The position numbers and the translations under genes were made by a program. The notes under the pieces were generated by a model. The model was given only the letters and a program-made list of their open reading frames with translations. It was not told the DNA's origin and did not search any database. 32,888 nucleotides of DNA, taken from assembly GCA_026392015.1 (NCBI GenBank), contig JAPLCW010000141.1:1-32888 (forward strand). Direction: 5' to 3'. This document shows, in pieces, positions 22,420 to 30,356 of this stretch; position 1 is the stretch's first letter, and every line of letters begins with the position of its first letter. Source of the stretch: Candidatus Auribacterota bacterium. Its GTDB lineage: Bacteria > Auribacterota > Tritonobacteria > UBA1439.

Positions 22420-23394
22420 ATGCCGAGTGGAGAGAAATTGCGGGAGATGCTCGACCGTACCGTTTCGCGCATCATCCAGTCCTACAACCGCCACGGCGGA
22501 ATTAATCATATCAAGGGCCCATCCCTCCCCGCTCAGGGGGAGATCATTGAGACGCTCGAGAGCCTCGTTTCCATCATCTTTCCCGGCTTCTTCGACACGA
22601 GCGACATCAACCCCGCAAATCTCAAGTACCATGTCGGCACAAAGTGCGAGGCAGTCTATCAGCAGCTTGTGGATCAGATCAACAAATGCTTCCGCTACTT
22701 TTGCAAGAATGAAAGCCGCTGCCGTCCGGAAAGGCTGAGGTGCGCGGTCAGGAGCGATAAGAGCTGTCTCGCAAAGGCCCGGGAGATCGCCCGTGCGCTC
22801 CTTACGGAGCTTCCGGAACTCAGAAAGATACTCTATACCGATGTCCATGCATCGTATCGGGGAGACCCGGCGGCGAAGAGCCTTGACGAGATCATCCTCT
22901 CGTACCCCGGCCTCGCCGCAATCGCAGTTTACCGGATCGCGCACATTCTCTGGGCCAAAAAGGTGCCGCTCCTGCCGAGAATTATGACCGAGTACGCGCA
23001 TTCCCGCACGGGGATTGATATCCATCCCGGGGCGACCATCGGCGAGTATTTCATGATCGACCACGGGACGGGCGTCGTTATCGGCGAAACGACAAAAATC
23101 GGGAAGCACGTCCGCATCTACCAGGGTGTGACGCTCGGCGCGCTCAGCATTCCGCACCACGTCGAACAGTACCGCTGGAAGAAACGCCATCCGACCATCG
23201 AGGATAATGTGACCATCTACTCGGGCGCCACAATCCTCGGAGGGAAGACGGTCATCGGCAGGGGGGCGGTCATCGGCGGAAATGTGTGGATCACGAGATC
23301 TGTTCCCGCGAACACACAGATAATCTTCGAGCCGCCGGCGTTCGCGATGAAGAGGAAAAAGCGTGAAGCTGCACCAACCAAGGAGGGGGTATGA
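22420..23394 (+). CDS. cysE: Serine O-acetyltransferase, EpsC type
   Basis: A 324-aa cytoplasmic enzyme that makes O-acetylserine from serine and acetyl-CoA, the first step of cysteine synthesis. N-terminal helical region (1-180) includes [20 protein letters not shown] and [14 protein letters not shown]. The C-terminal left-handed beta helix has hexapeptide repeats ([20 protein letters not shown], then [20 protein letters not shown], and [20 protein letters not shown]). The His of DHGTG is the expected catalytic base. Length and N-terminal extension match EpsC-like rather than short CysE proteins. Good Shine-Dalgarno AAGGAG. The stop codon overlaps the start of the next gene by 4 nt (ATGA), so the two are an operon. 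Confidence 0.94.
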   Translation: MPSGEKLREMLDRTVSRIIQSYNRHGGINHIKGPSLPAQGEIIETLESLVSIIFPGFFDTSDINPANLKYHVGTKCEAVYQQLVDQINKCFRYFCKNESRCRPERLRCAVRSDKSCLAKAREIARALLTELPELRKILYTDVHASYRGDPAAKSLDEIILSYPGLAAIAVYRIAHILWAKKVPLLPRIMTEYAHSRTGIDIHPGATIGEYFMIDHGTGVVIGETTKIGKHVRIYQGVTLGALSIPHHVEQYRWKKRHPTIEDNVTIYSGATILGGKTVIGRGAVIGGNVWITRSVPANTQIIFEPPAFAMKRKKREAAPTKEGV

Positions 23395-23774
23395 AAACTG
23401 TCATTGCATTTGCTGCTGCCGCGGCTGTTCTCCTGTGCGTGGCGCCTCAGGCCCCCGCACAGGGCACGGTGAGCAAAGACGCGGGATCCGGTGCCAGTAT
23501 CGCAAAAGAGAATCCCTCGGGTGCGAAAGAATCGGGGGCGGTACAAGTTGAATCCTCCGCTCCGAGCAGGCTCTCGGCAATTGCGGGGCCTCGCTTCATC
23601 GGAAATAAGGGGAGCAGGAAGGTCCACCGCGCCAGTTGCGAATGGGGGCAGAAGATCTCCCCGGGAAAGAGAATCTATTTCAATTCCTACGAAGAGGCAA
23701 AAGCGGCAGGCTACATTCCCTGCAGGACGTGCAAACCCGATCAGCCCGCTTCATCTTCCCCCGCACGTCGATAG
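23391..23774 (+). CDS. Exported Ada-type Cys-rich metal-binding-domain protein
   Basis: A 127-aa secreted protein. Signal peptide residues 1-24 ([23 protein letters not shown] cleavage). A low-complexity stretch follows, then residues 68-118 match the Ada metal-binding (Ada_Zn_binding) fold: [39 protein letters not shown], with the HxxxC and CxxC ligand pattern. In Ada the four-Cys zinc site repairs DNA phosphotriesters, but stand-alone exported versions are common and their role is unknown. Here it is translationally coupled (ATGA overlap) to serine acetyltransferase, with GGAGG inside the cysE 3' end as its ribosome-binding site. Metal or thiol handling linked to cysteine supply is only a guess. 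Confidence 0.85.
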   Translation: MKTVIAFAAAAAVLLCVAPQAPAQGTVSKDAGSGASIAKENPSGAKESGAVQVESSAPSRLSAIAGPRFIGNKGSRKVHRASCEWGQKISPGKRIYFNSYEEAKAAGYIPCRTCKPDQPASSSPARR

Positions 23775-23921
23775 TACGGCCGCTCCGCCATTGTCGCTAT
23801 CCGGGGCCGGGCGATTCCGCATTTTTCTTACGTTCATTCGCGAATACGTTGCCGCGTCGCATCCCGGCAATTCTCGGCTCCTGCGCTCGCTTGATCTATA
23901 CAACTTTTATTTTCAAGCCCT
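23775..23921. other. Intergenic region, no feature recognised
   Basis: Region after the Ada-type gene. No clear terminator hairpin with a T-run and no gene. Confidence 0.35.
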
Positions 23922-24113
23922 CCTAACCTGATCTATTCACCAACTCAAAACTGATATACCTGCCCAATAGCGCAACAGACTACAACGATTTTAACCACTG
24001 AAGACGCGGAGATCACTGAACGGTTCACACAACTATTTCATTGATATCTTAATCGCTATTCAGGACGCAGATGAACGCAGAACACGCAGATACAAAATCA
24101 GCTTGCGGCTAAA
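23922..24113 (+). repeat. 192-bp dispersed repeat, copy 2
   Basis: Identical to 10970-11161 except for one base, in direct orientation 12.95 kb away. Non-coding. Near identity indicates a recent duplication or gene conversion, more recent than the MITE copies. Confidence 0.85.
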
Positions 24114-24269
24114 ACCTTGCCCTTTCTGGAAACTGGAACTATTTGTGGAGTTCTTGATCATGAAAATGCCCTGCAACAAAGAGTAAAAGAGGGTCGAGCT
24201 AAATTGCCGGCCAAAAGATCAAACGTACATTCTCCCTCTTTTTCTCTTTAACTCTTTGTTAAAAGCCTA

Positions 24270-24425
24270 ACCTGGATTATTCATCAGACGAATAAAAGAA
24301 CAATTTAAACAGCCTGACATATGCAACCGCGGATTCTGCGGATTAGGCGGATTACACAATGCAAATCCGCGTAATCAGCGTAATCCGCGGTTAAAACATT
24401 AATAGTTGGTGAATAATGCAGGCTA
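24270..24425. repeat. MITE-3 copy 3 (inverted)
   Basis: Ends ACCTGGATTATTCATCAGAC and GGTGAATAATGCAGG. Core GCGTAATCCGCGGTTAAAAC is the reverse complement of the copy at 16443. Non-coding. Confidence 0.78.
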
Positions 24426-24532
24426 AATATCTTGATCTCATAGGAATTTGCTTTATTATTTTTAGATTAACCCGTTGATTCCAAAAGAGTTGATTCCAGG
24501 GGGGAAGGGACTATAATTTATAGCCCAAGCGT

Positions 24533-24555
24533 GTAGCCGAGGCTTCAGCCTCGGC
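24533..24555 (+). repeat. REP-like hairpin
   Basis: GTA followed by GCCGAGGCT-TC-AGCCTCGGC, a 9-bp perfect stem. It shares the GTAG head of the RAYT-associated REPs but lacks the CTTAAG centre and the TGTGGATAAC tail. Confidence 0.6.
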
Positions 24556-24593
24556 GCGGCGGCGGGGCAATGAAATGTAACTATTAAGGGCTT

Positions 24594-24631
24594 GTAGCCG
24601 CGACTTAAGTCTCGGCTACGCTGTGGATAAC
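24594..24631 (+). repeat. REP element 3
   Basis: GTAGCCG-C-GACTTAAGTC-T-CGGCTAC (24594-24619) followed by GCTGTGGATAAC. Same head, centre and tail as the two REPs flanking the RAYT gene, 15 kb away. It ends 4 nt before the start codon of the DUF1566 gene, so it lies in its 5' leader. Confidence 0.82.
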
Positions 24632-24635
24632 CCGG

Positions 24636-25082
24636 ATGAAAAAGTTAATCATGGTCACGCTGGGTGTTATGTGCCTGCCAATCCTCTCCTGCCATTCCCC
24701 TGATGCGCAATGGTACGTGATGTGCGGCCCAGGCGGGCAGGATAAAGTTGTCCGGATGGGGAGCACATATGTGGCGAAATGGACAGACAATGAAGGGACC
24801 GACTCTAATGGCAGAAAAACATGGCAGGCGGCCATGGATTGGGCTGAGGGTATGACCTGGCTCGGCAAAGATGATTGGAGGATGCCGACAAAAGATGAAC
24901 TTTTAAGCATATACGCTTCCAGGGGGACTCTGGGGAGTTATGAGTTGGCCCATTATTGGTCTTCTACCGCGCCGCTGGGGAGCGTTGACTGTGCGCTGAG
25001 CGTCTACTTTCTCGATGGCGAAATTTACGGAGCGAATAAGCCCCATACCGCCTGTTTCCGCGCCGTCCGCGGTGGCGGATAA
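24636..25082 (+). CDS. Exported DUF1566 (Lcl C-terminal) domain protein
   Basis: A 148-aa protein. The N-terminus MKKLIMVTLGVMCLPILSCH is a signal peptide with a possible lipobox (ILSC, Cys19). The rest is a DUF1566/Lcl_C domain: TWQAAMDWAEGMTWLGKDDW, RMPTKDELLSIY, YWSSTA and the terminal CFRAVRGGG, a fold related to C-type lectin/formylglycine-generating-enzyme-like modules found in surface proteins. No Shine-Dalgarno is visible; instead a REP hairpin lies directly in front of ATG 24636, so translation initiation may be unusual. Surface adhesion or ligand binding is inferred from the family. Confidence 0.82.
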   Translation: MKKLIMVTLGVMCLPILSCHSPDAQWYVMCGPGGQDKVVRMGSTYVAKWTDNEGTDSNGRKTWQAAMDWAEGMTWLGKDDWRMPTKDELLSIYASRGTLGSYELAHYWSSTAPLGSVDCALSVYFLDGEIYGANKPHTACFRAVRGGG

Positions 25083-25570
25083 TCGTCATTATGATATTGA
25101 TGGCGTGGGAATCACTTGCTTCTCTCACTGGAGATTCTGCCACGGATTTTGTCTGCGTCTGGCTAAACTGGGGCGAAGTGCCTAACGGGGCGTCCTTGTG
25201 TAGAGAGCAACATTTCAATTGGAGCGCCTATGCCCAGGGAAGATGAAAAAGTCCCTCGTGAGATGTGCAATATTGTCATCGTCAACATCACCATGGCATA
25301 CCCCATGCTGCGCGCATTTTTTTCTGGATTGTATACAAAGTTTACACTTTTAGCGCTTGGAGGTGTAAACAAAGTATGCAAATCTGACTTTTGGGGAATA
25401 TTTCGGGAACATTCGCCTTGGCTTGCGGAATTGTAACCGTTTCCCCCCATGGTTGTTATGATTATTTTTCATTAATAAATGAAAAATAGGGCTATTGGCA
25501 CGAAAAATGCAGGCTAGATAACAGTAGTTCGTAAATTTGTGCTGATTTTGTTTTCTCTATACGAGGAATT
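25083..25570. other. Intergenic region with an imperfect palindrome
   Basis: No supported gene; a 68-aa frame at 25230-25436 has a weak RBS but no protein-like character. At 25331-25379 there is an interrupted palindrome (GTATACAAAGTTTACAC and GTGTAAACAAAGTATGC) that could be a stem with an internal loop or an operator. A CAGGCTAGA fragment near 25510 resembles a MITE-3 end. Confidence 0.45.
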
Positions 25571-26392
25571 ATGGCCTGCATTATCTTTGCCGTTGCGTTT
25601 TTCGCAGTCTCCACTGCCAATGCCGTATCCGCTTATTCCTCCTTTCCTCAGCCCTATGATTCTCCTTCTGCCTCCAATTCGGAAAGAATAGACATCCTCC
25701 ATCAACACGTCATGCCTGCGGCGAGGGTTGGAGGAATTATCGAAGGCCATAATCTGACCTGGGGGGAGAGCATAGGGTGGGTCAATCTTAAAGAGAAACA
25801 AGCCGATCTAAAGATCGGGTCGGATATATTGACAGGCTGGATCTGGCTTGAAAATTGCGGCTGGGTGTGCCTCGGTGGAGGGCGTCCCCTGGACGGGGGG
25901 CGCTATTCCAATAAAAGCGTCCATGATTGGGGGGTCAATAACGATGGGCAGGGTAATCTGTCAGGCTATGCGTGGTCGGAAGTCACAGGTTGGATCAGCT
26001 TCCAGACCAGTCATTCGCGAGTATATCTGGGTGAGACGGGCCAATTTTACGGTTATGCGTGGGGAGAGAACGTTGGCTGGATGCATTTCGGGCCCGGCAG
26101 GAGTGTGAGATATCTTGCGAAGGCTGATCCCGGACCATGGAAGGGGATCGCCCCGGGAGCCGGGAATAGATTCGCCGGAGACTCGAGCGGCTCTGAGCTA
26201 TGCAGCGATTTCGGCTCAGGCACCGGCCTGAACAACATTCAAGAAAGATATAGCAAGAATGCCCGGATAGTTTGTTCGCTGAGTTTGGTAAGAGATGATT
26301 TCTGTGCCCGTATCCGGTGTTGCGATACGCCGGTTTATATAAGTGGTCTCGCCGAGATTTCTCCCATCCGCGCCCCTCCTGCAATTAATTAA
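25571..26392 (+). CDS. Exported GW-repeat protein
   Basis: A 273-aa secreted protein of unknown function. Signal peptide residues 1-20 (MACIIFAVAFFAVSTANAVS). Residues 60-175 contain four degenerate Trp/Gly repeats: LTWGESIGWVNL, LTGWIWLENCGWVCLG, LSGYAWSEVTGWISF and FYGYAWGENVGWMHFGPG. Such repeats form beta-rich surface domains in large exported proteins of environmental bacteria. The last 85 residues are Cys/Arg-rich and do not continue the pattern, so the 3' part could be a non-homologous tail or a shifted frame. Shine-Dalgarno GAGGAA supports ATG 25571. It lies 100 bp upstream of the next exported-protein gene, in the same direction. Confidence 0.72.
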   Translation: MACIIFAVAFFAVSTANAVSAYSSFPQPYDSPSASNSERIDILHQHVMPAARVGGIIEGHNLTWGESIGWVNLKEKQADLKIGSDILTGWIWLENCGWVCLGGGRPLDGGRYSNKSVHDWGVNNDGQGNLSGYAWSEVTGWISFQTSHSRVYLGETGQFYGYAWGENVGWMHFGPGRSVRYLAKADPGPWKGIAPGAGNRFAGDSSGSELCSDFGSGTGLNNIQERYSKNARIVCSLSLVRDDFCARIRCCDTPVYISGLAEISPIRAPPAIN

Positions 26393-26492
26393 CCCGCTGG
26401 TTATCACGAGTTCTCCTGTCCATCTGGACGGAAGTATGGGGTGTGGCAATCTCGCCTCTTTCAATTTCACGATAAATCAAGAAAGGATCAGT

Positions 26493-27581
26493 ATGAGAAT
26501 GAAAAAATCAATCATTGCAGCTCTGTGCCTATTGTTCGCGATATGCGTGTCTTACACCGCTGTCGCCGGGAGCCTTGATTCTCCGGGAGTTCCTTCGGCA
26601 GGGAGCGGGATGTACACGCTTCAGAACCTGTATGACTATCTGACGAGCGGAACGGCGCTCACGGTGCAGACCGCTTTCCAAGAGCCCCCATCGGCGCCCG
26701 GATCCACAATGAAGACGACGAAGGAGATCGGGGATGCGATCAAAGCGTTGCACGATCTGTGCAATGTGACCGCTGATAATGTTGAGTTGGGCAAGACATT
26801 TTTCTGCACGCAGCCAGGAAGCTGGGGCGTACAGACGGGAACATTAGTTGTGCCGCCAACACCAACACCAACATTAACCCCAACCATAACTGCGACTCCT
26901 TTTGTATTGAACCCAGGCACATGTAACGCTACCGCCCTTCCCGGATGGAGTTGGCTCAACGGCGCCTGCTGGTCGCAAGCCATCGCGGATTCGGTTTCCT
27001 GGAATAAAGGAGTTGGTGACGACACCTCAAACACCGGAACTTACACATGCAACAGCGTGGGCACATTAAAAAGCCGGATGGAAGCGGCGGTGGCAGGTCG
27101 CTGGTCGGAGATCGTCACGAGTGTCGACGTGCATACCTTCACCACCGCTGATAACGATGTGAACGGTAAGCCCTACATCTCCGCTCTGGCCATTGCCGAT
27201 TGTGTGGATGGCACCAGGGACATTGGTCCCGCCATAACCGGAAGTCCTGATGATTGGCAGGGACGATCAAATGTTCTTTATGTCTGGGCCAGAGCAGCCG
27301 GACATTCGGCCCTCCCAGCTGTGAAATATGACGGCACGAGCAACGAGTATGAGGCTGCATGTCTTGAAGCAGGGGGAGGAATTTGGAGCAACAACACATC
27401 CCTCTTATCGCCAGACGATAACTATGCCGCGGCGGCCGTCATCGGTTATACCACCGGCGAGCACTATTTAGACTACACTCGCATGGTGGGCAGGTACGCG
27501 TGCGCGGATCAGACTGTCGGCGAAACCTCGGGCGCATACTCCAACCGGACGTTTCGTGTGGTTGTGCGGCCTGCAGATTGA
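26493..27581 (+). CDS. Exported protein with Thr-Pro linker and DUF1566-like C-terminus
   Basis: A 362-aa secreted protein. Signal peptide MRMKKSIIAALCLLFAICVS, cleavage near VAG. The first domain (about 25-130) includes SGMYTLQNLYDYLTSGTALT and FFCTQPGSWGVQTGT, a module often found in front of Lcl/DUF1566 domains. A Pro/Thr linker (PPTPTPTLTPTITATP) follows, then a Cys-containing domain (about 150-360) ending NRTFRVVVRPAD, similar in style to the FRAVRG ending of DUF1566. ATG 26493 is chosen because AAAGGATCAGT precedes it and the signal peptide starts there; the frame is open upstream. Probable cell-surface protein; the ligand is unknown. Confidence 0.82.
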   Translation: MRMKKSIIAALCLLFAICVSYTAVAGSLDSPGVPSAGSGMYTLQNLYDYLTSGTALTVQTAFQEPPSAPGSTMKTTKEIGDAIKALHDLCNVTADNVELGKTFFCTQPGSWGVQTGTLVVPPTPTPTLTPTITATPFVLNPGTCNATALPGWSWLNGACWSQAIADSVSWNKGVGDDTSNTGTYTCNSVGTLKSRMEAAVAGRWSEIVTSVDVHTFTTADNDVNGKPYISALAIADCVDGTRDIGPAITGSPDDWQGRSNVLYVWARAAGHSALPAVKYDGTSNEYEAACLEAGGGIWSNNTSLLSPDDNYAAAAVIGYTTGEHYLDYTRMVGRYACADQTVGETSGAYSNRTFRVVVRPAD

Positions 27582-27638
27582 GTTGGTCTATTCCGTCATC
27601 CGCAGGTGGGCAGGCGCCACGTTGAAATTACATCGTGA

Positions 27639-27818
27639 GTAAGGGGTCACTTATGGTGGTATCCATTTCGCTTGTCATCCCGGCACTTCGACTGCGCTCA
27701 GTGTAAACTCGAGCGGGGATCCATTATGAAACCTGGATTCCTGCTGGAGTTTACCCTCGTGAAAACGGGGGCAGGAATGACATATTCAGCAATGTACCAC
27801 CCATAAGTGACCCCTTAC
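27639..27818 (-). repeat. MITE-1 copy D
   Basis: A 180-bp long-form copy, inverted, with ends GTAAGGGGTCACTTATGGTG and AAGTGACCCCTTAC. Internal hairpin as in the copy at 7024. Flanks CATCGTGA and GCATGGCG are not a clean duplication, so it may have arisen or been altered by recombination. Confidence 0.82.
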
Positions 27819-27882
27819 GCATGGCGGATACTGCAGGGGTCGGAATCATCCGACCCGCTTCAGGGCTTGATAAATCAAGCTC

Positions 27883-28122
27883 CTACAAATAATCTTTCTT
27901 TGAGAATCTGCGCATCGTGTGGTGGCGGCAATCCGCCACGTAGACCGCGTCCCCCTTCTTCCCGATCGCGACCCCCATGGGGAAGCTGCGCATAGGCGAT
28001 CCCATCTCCGTCGGCTTCACTATCCACTTCAACTTACTGTCTCTTAACTTATTGCACGCCTGGTACATCAATATCGCTATCGAACATCCGAACCTTCTTG
28101 TTGCATGTGTCGGCCACGAAGC
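27883..28122 (-). pseudogene. Truncated NHL-repeat protein fragment
   Basis: On the minus strand, FVADTCNKKVRMFD (about 28120-28079) reads as an NHL blade. In another frame down to TAG 27883 comes SFPMGVAIGKKGDAVYVADC with RHHTMRRFSKKDYL. This matches the C-terminus of the large NHL protein at 30357 (SFPMGIVVEKKGEAVYVVDC, RHHRICKFSKKDFK). A frameshift separates the parts and no start or upstream blades exist, so it is a decayed duplicate. It overlaps the 3' end of the glycosyltransferase gene in a different frame. Confidence 0.8.
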
Positions 28123-28865
28123 CGCATCTTCCGGGACTTCCAGATAAGCAGGAAATAGCCCATGATGGTGCGCCCGGCGCGCATCTTGCTCTTCCCCTCT
28201 TTCAAATCATAGCGCAGCTCAAAGGGAACCTCGGCGAACCTGGCGCCAAGAGCCGAAGCCTTGACGATCGCTTCAACCGCGCAGATGAAGCCGAATCCGC
28301 GTATCTCAAGGAAGTCGTCCCCGTAGCGGCGTACGCACTCCTTCACCAGACTGGCGCGGAATGCCCTGAAGCCGCACGCATAATCCCTGACATTTTTTAT
28401 TCTGAGGAAAGTGCGGCAGAGAAGATTCGCCCCGAGGCTGAAGAGTTTCCTTGACCACTGGACACCCTGTACTACCGCACCCGGCTGATATCGCGAAGCG
28501 ATGACAACGTCGTACCCCTTATCCAGCATCTCGACCATCCGAGGTATGTACCGGGGGTCCTGGGTATCATCCGCGTCCATTGTGATGACCACATCTTCAT
28601 CCCCGGAGATGCGAGCTGCCTCCTTGTACCCGTCCTCCATTGTATCCCTCAGCCCCTTGTTCACCTCATGGGTGATGGGAGAAACATCCATCCGCGCCGC
28701 CGCCTCGGCTATAACTCGCGGGGACTCATCAACGCTACCGTCATCCACCGCTACCACCACAATTTTGCAGGGGAGCGTCACGCCAACCTCCCGCACCTTC
28801 TCCAGAAGATGGGGAAGCCTCCCGGCTTCGTTGTAGATCGGGAGGACGACTATAATTTTTCTCAT
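28077..28865 (-). CDS. GT2-family glycosyltransferase (DPM1/polyprenyl-phosphate type)
   Basis: A 262-aa cytoplasmic or membrane-associated GT-A fold glycosyltransferase. N-terminal IIVVLPIYNEAGRLPHLLEK, the nucleotide-binding AVDDGSVDES, metal-binding region ITMDADDTQDPRYI, then VIASRYQPGA and ACGFRAFRASLVK, all typical of dolichyl/polyprenyl-phosphate hexose synthases. No C-terminal membrane helices. ATG 28865 overlaps the wecB stop (ATGA) and has GGAG 6 nt upstream; a longer start at 28877 is possible. The last 14 or so residues are encoded within the NHL pseudogene, suggesting the native C-terminus was replaced. It probably makes a lipid-linked sugar used by the GT39-type protein nearby. 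Confidence 0.9.
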   Translation of the reverse strand: MRKIIVVLPIYNEAGRLPHLLEKVREVGVTLPCKIVVVAVDDGSVDESPRVIAEAAARMDVSPITHEVNKGLRDTMEDGYKEAARISGDEDVVITMDADDTQDPRYIPRMVEMLDKGYDVVIASRYQPGAVVQGVQWSRKLFSLGANLLCRTFLRIKNVRDYACGFRAFRASLVKECVRRYGDDFLEIRGFGFICAVEAIVKASALGARFAEVPFELRYDLKEGKSKMRAGRTIMGYFLLIWKSRKMRLRGRHMQQEGSDVR

Positions 28866-30010
28866 AAGGTTCTCCATGAGAGCAGCGCCCTCACAATCCG
28901 GCGCGCCGCTCTCCCATCGCCGTAAGGGTTTTTTGCGCGCGACATTCTCCGGTAGATGCCGCCCTTGTTGTCTAAAACCGCCTGCGTCTTTCTTACAATA
29001 CTCGCGGCGGAAGTCCCGGCGAGAATCCCCGCGCCCACGGAAAGGACCTCAGGCCGCTCTGTCACATCCCTGAGGATGATGACCGGTTTGTGCAGAGAGG
29101 GGGCCTCCTCTTGTATCCCCCCGGAGTCTGTCATGATCAAATAGCATCTCTTCATCAGGTGAACCATGACGCCGTAATCCACAGGCTCAATGAGGTGGAT
29201 TCGGGGAGTATTCCCGAGCAGATGCCGGGCGGTGTCGTGAACGTTGGGGTTCATGTGGACGGGATAGACGACCTCGACGTCCTCGTTTTTCTCAACGATT
29301 CTCTTTATGGCGGAAAAAATGTTCCTCAAAGGAACACCGAAGCTCTCCCTCCTGTGCCCCGTCACCACGATGAGACGCCTGCGCGGATCGCACCTGTCTA
29401 TGATTGACCTGAACCGCGCGCTCTCCGGCATCCGCGCCGCAATGAGAAGGGCATCGATTGAGGTATTCCCCGTCACCGTGATCCGCCGGGCCGGCACCCC
29501 CTCTCTGAGAAGGTTTCCCCTGGATACATTTGTGGGGGCAAAGTGGATGTCCGCAAGACCGGTGGTTATCTTCCTGTTGATTTCCTCGGGAAAGGGGGAA
29601 TATTTGTCATACGTCCTCAATCCCGCCTCGATGTGCCCGATGGGTATCCTGCCGTAATACGCGGCGAGCGAAGCGGCGAACGTCGTTGTTGTGTCGCCCT
29701 GCACAAGGATCAGGTCCGGCTTCACCGAGGCGAGAACCCTGTGAAGGGATACGAGGAGCCTCGCCGTCAGCCACTCGAGCGTCTGGTTCCGCCGCATGAG
29801 ATGGAGATCGTAATCCGCCCTGATCCTGAAAAGATCAAGGACATGGTCCAACATCTCCCGATGCTGCGCGGTCACGCACACAATCGTCTTGAAACAGCGC
29901 CTTTGTGCGCGCATCTCCAATATAACGGGGGCGCACTTGATCGCCTCCGGCCTGGTGCCGAATATGATCAGCACCTTCTTTACCCGTGATCGCCTCTCTT
30001 TTTTATTCAT
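28862..30010 (-). CDS. wecB: UDP-N-acetylglucosamine 2-epimerase (non-hydrolysing)
   Basis: A 382-aa cytoplasmic enzyme converting UDP-GlcNAc to UDP-ManNAc for envelope polysaccharide synthesis. Signatures are IIFGTRPEAIKCAPV, LVQGDTTTTFAASLAA, GHIEAGLRTYDKYSPFPEE, VVTGHRRESFG and TDSGGIQEEAPSLHKPVIIL, with the conserved Asp, Glu and His residues of the family. Length is typical. ATG 30010 has no strong Shine-Dalgarno. It is coupled to the downstream glycosyltransferase by ATGA overlap. A MITE and repeats separate it from the NHL/GT39 gene upstream, but orientation and theme suggest one surface-glycan locus. Confidence 0.95.
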   Translation of the reverse strand: MNKKERRSRVKKVLIIFGTRPEAIKCAPVILEMRAQRRCFKTIVCVTAQHREMLDHVLDLFRIRADYDLHLMRRNQTLEWLTARLLVSLHRVLASVKPDLILVQGDTTTTFAASLAAYYGRIPIGHIEAGLRTYDKYSPFPEEINRKITTGLADIHFAPTNVSRGNLLREGVPARRITVTGNTSIDALLIAARMPESARFRSIIDRCDPRRRLIVVTGHRRESFGVPLRNIFSAIKRIVEKNEDVEVVYPVHMNPNVHDTARHLLGNTPRIHLIEPVDYGVMVHLMKRCYLIMTDSGGIQEEAPSLHKPVIILRDVTERPEVLSVGAGILAGTSAASIVRKTQAVLDNKGGIYRRMSRAKNPYGDGRAARRIVRALLSWRTL

Positions 30011-30054
30011 AATTCAGAACTAATGCTCCGGTCCATGAGCGAACGGCTATTTTG

Positions 30055-30133
30055 GTGCGGGCTTGATAAAACTTGTCCTGTCGAAGACCCTGAGCGAAGT
30101 CGAAGGGACCTTGCCGAAGGATCAAGCCCCTAC
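30055..30133. repeat. GGGCTTGAT palindromic repeat
   Basis: Begins GCGGGCTTGATAAAACTTGT and ends GATCAAGCCCCTAC, an inverted repeat whose loop has CCTGAGCGAAGTCGAAGG. Related words occur at 2378, 7250, 10919 and 27828. Non-coding. Confidence 0.6.
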
Positions 30134-30190
30134 AGATTCTATTTTGTCGATCACAAAAATCCGTCATGAGGCTGAATCTTTGCATGACTC

Positions 30191-30350
30191 GTAATGCGTC
30201 AGTTATGGTGTGTATATTACCAAGTATGTCATTCCTGCGAAAGCAGGAATCCAGATTCCATACTGGATCCCCGCTCGAGTTTACACTGAGCGCAGTCGAA
30301 GTGCGGGGATGACAATGGAACTGAATACCACCCTGAGACTGACCTATTAC
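30191..30350 (+). repeat. MITE-1 copy E inserted at a stop codon
   Basis: A 160-bp copy with ends GTAATGCGTCAGTTATGGTG and GAGACTGACCTATTAC. Perfect flanking 8-bp duplication CATGACTC (30183-30190 and 30351-30358). The right copy includes two bases of the TGA stop codon (30357-30359) of the NHL/GT39 gene. Confidence 0.88.
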
Positions 30351-30356
30351 CATGAC

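Noticed and set aside
24114-24250. Short frame reading ETGTICGVLDHENALQQRVK right after the 192-bp repeat, possibly the end of a truncated gene
   Set aside because: No start codon, no recognised family, and too short to judge; it may be a gene remnant but cannot be supported.
25230-25436. 68-aa frame with a weak GGAG upstream
   Set aside because: Composition is not protein-like, it overlaps an interrupted palindrome, and no domain or neighbour supports it.
27883-28071. Intact 62-aa gene
   Set aside because: The sequence is the C-terminal end of an NHL protein without start signals; called a pseudogene fragment instead.
348-30350. CRISPR array from repeated hairpins
   Set aside because: Repeats are dispersed over 30 kb with no regular spacers and show transposition footprints.
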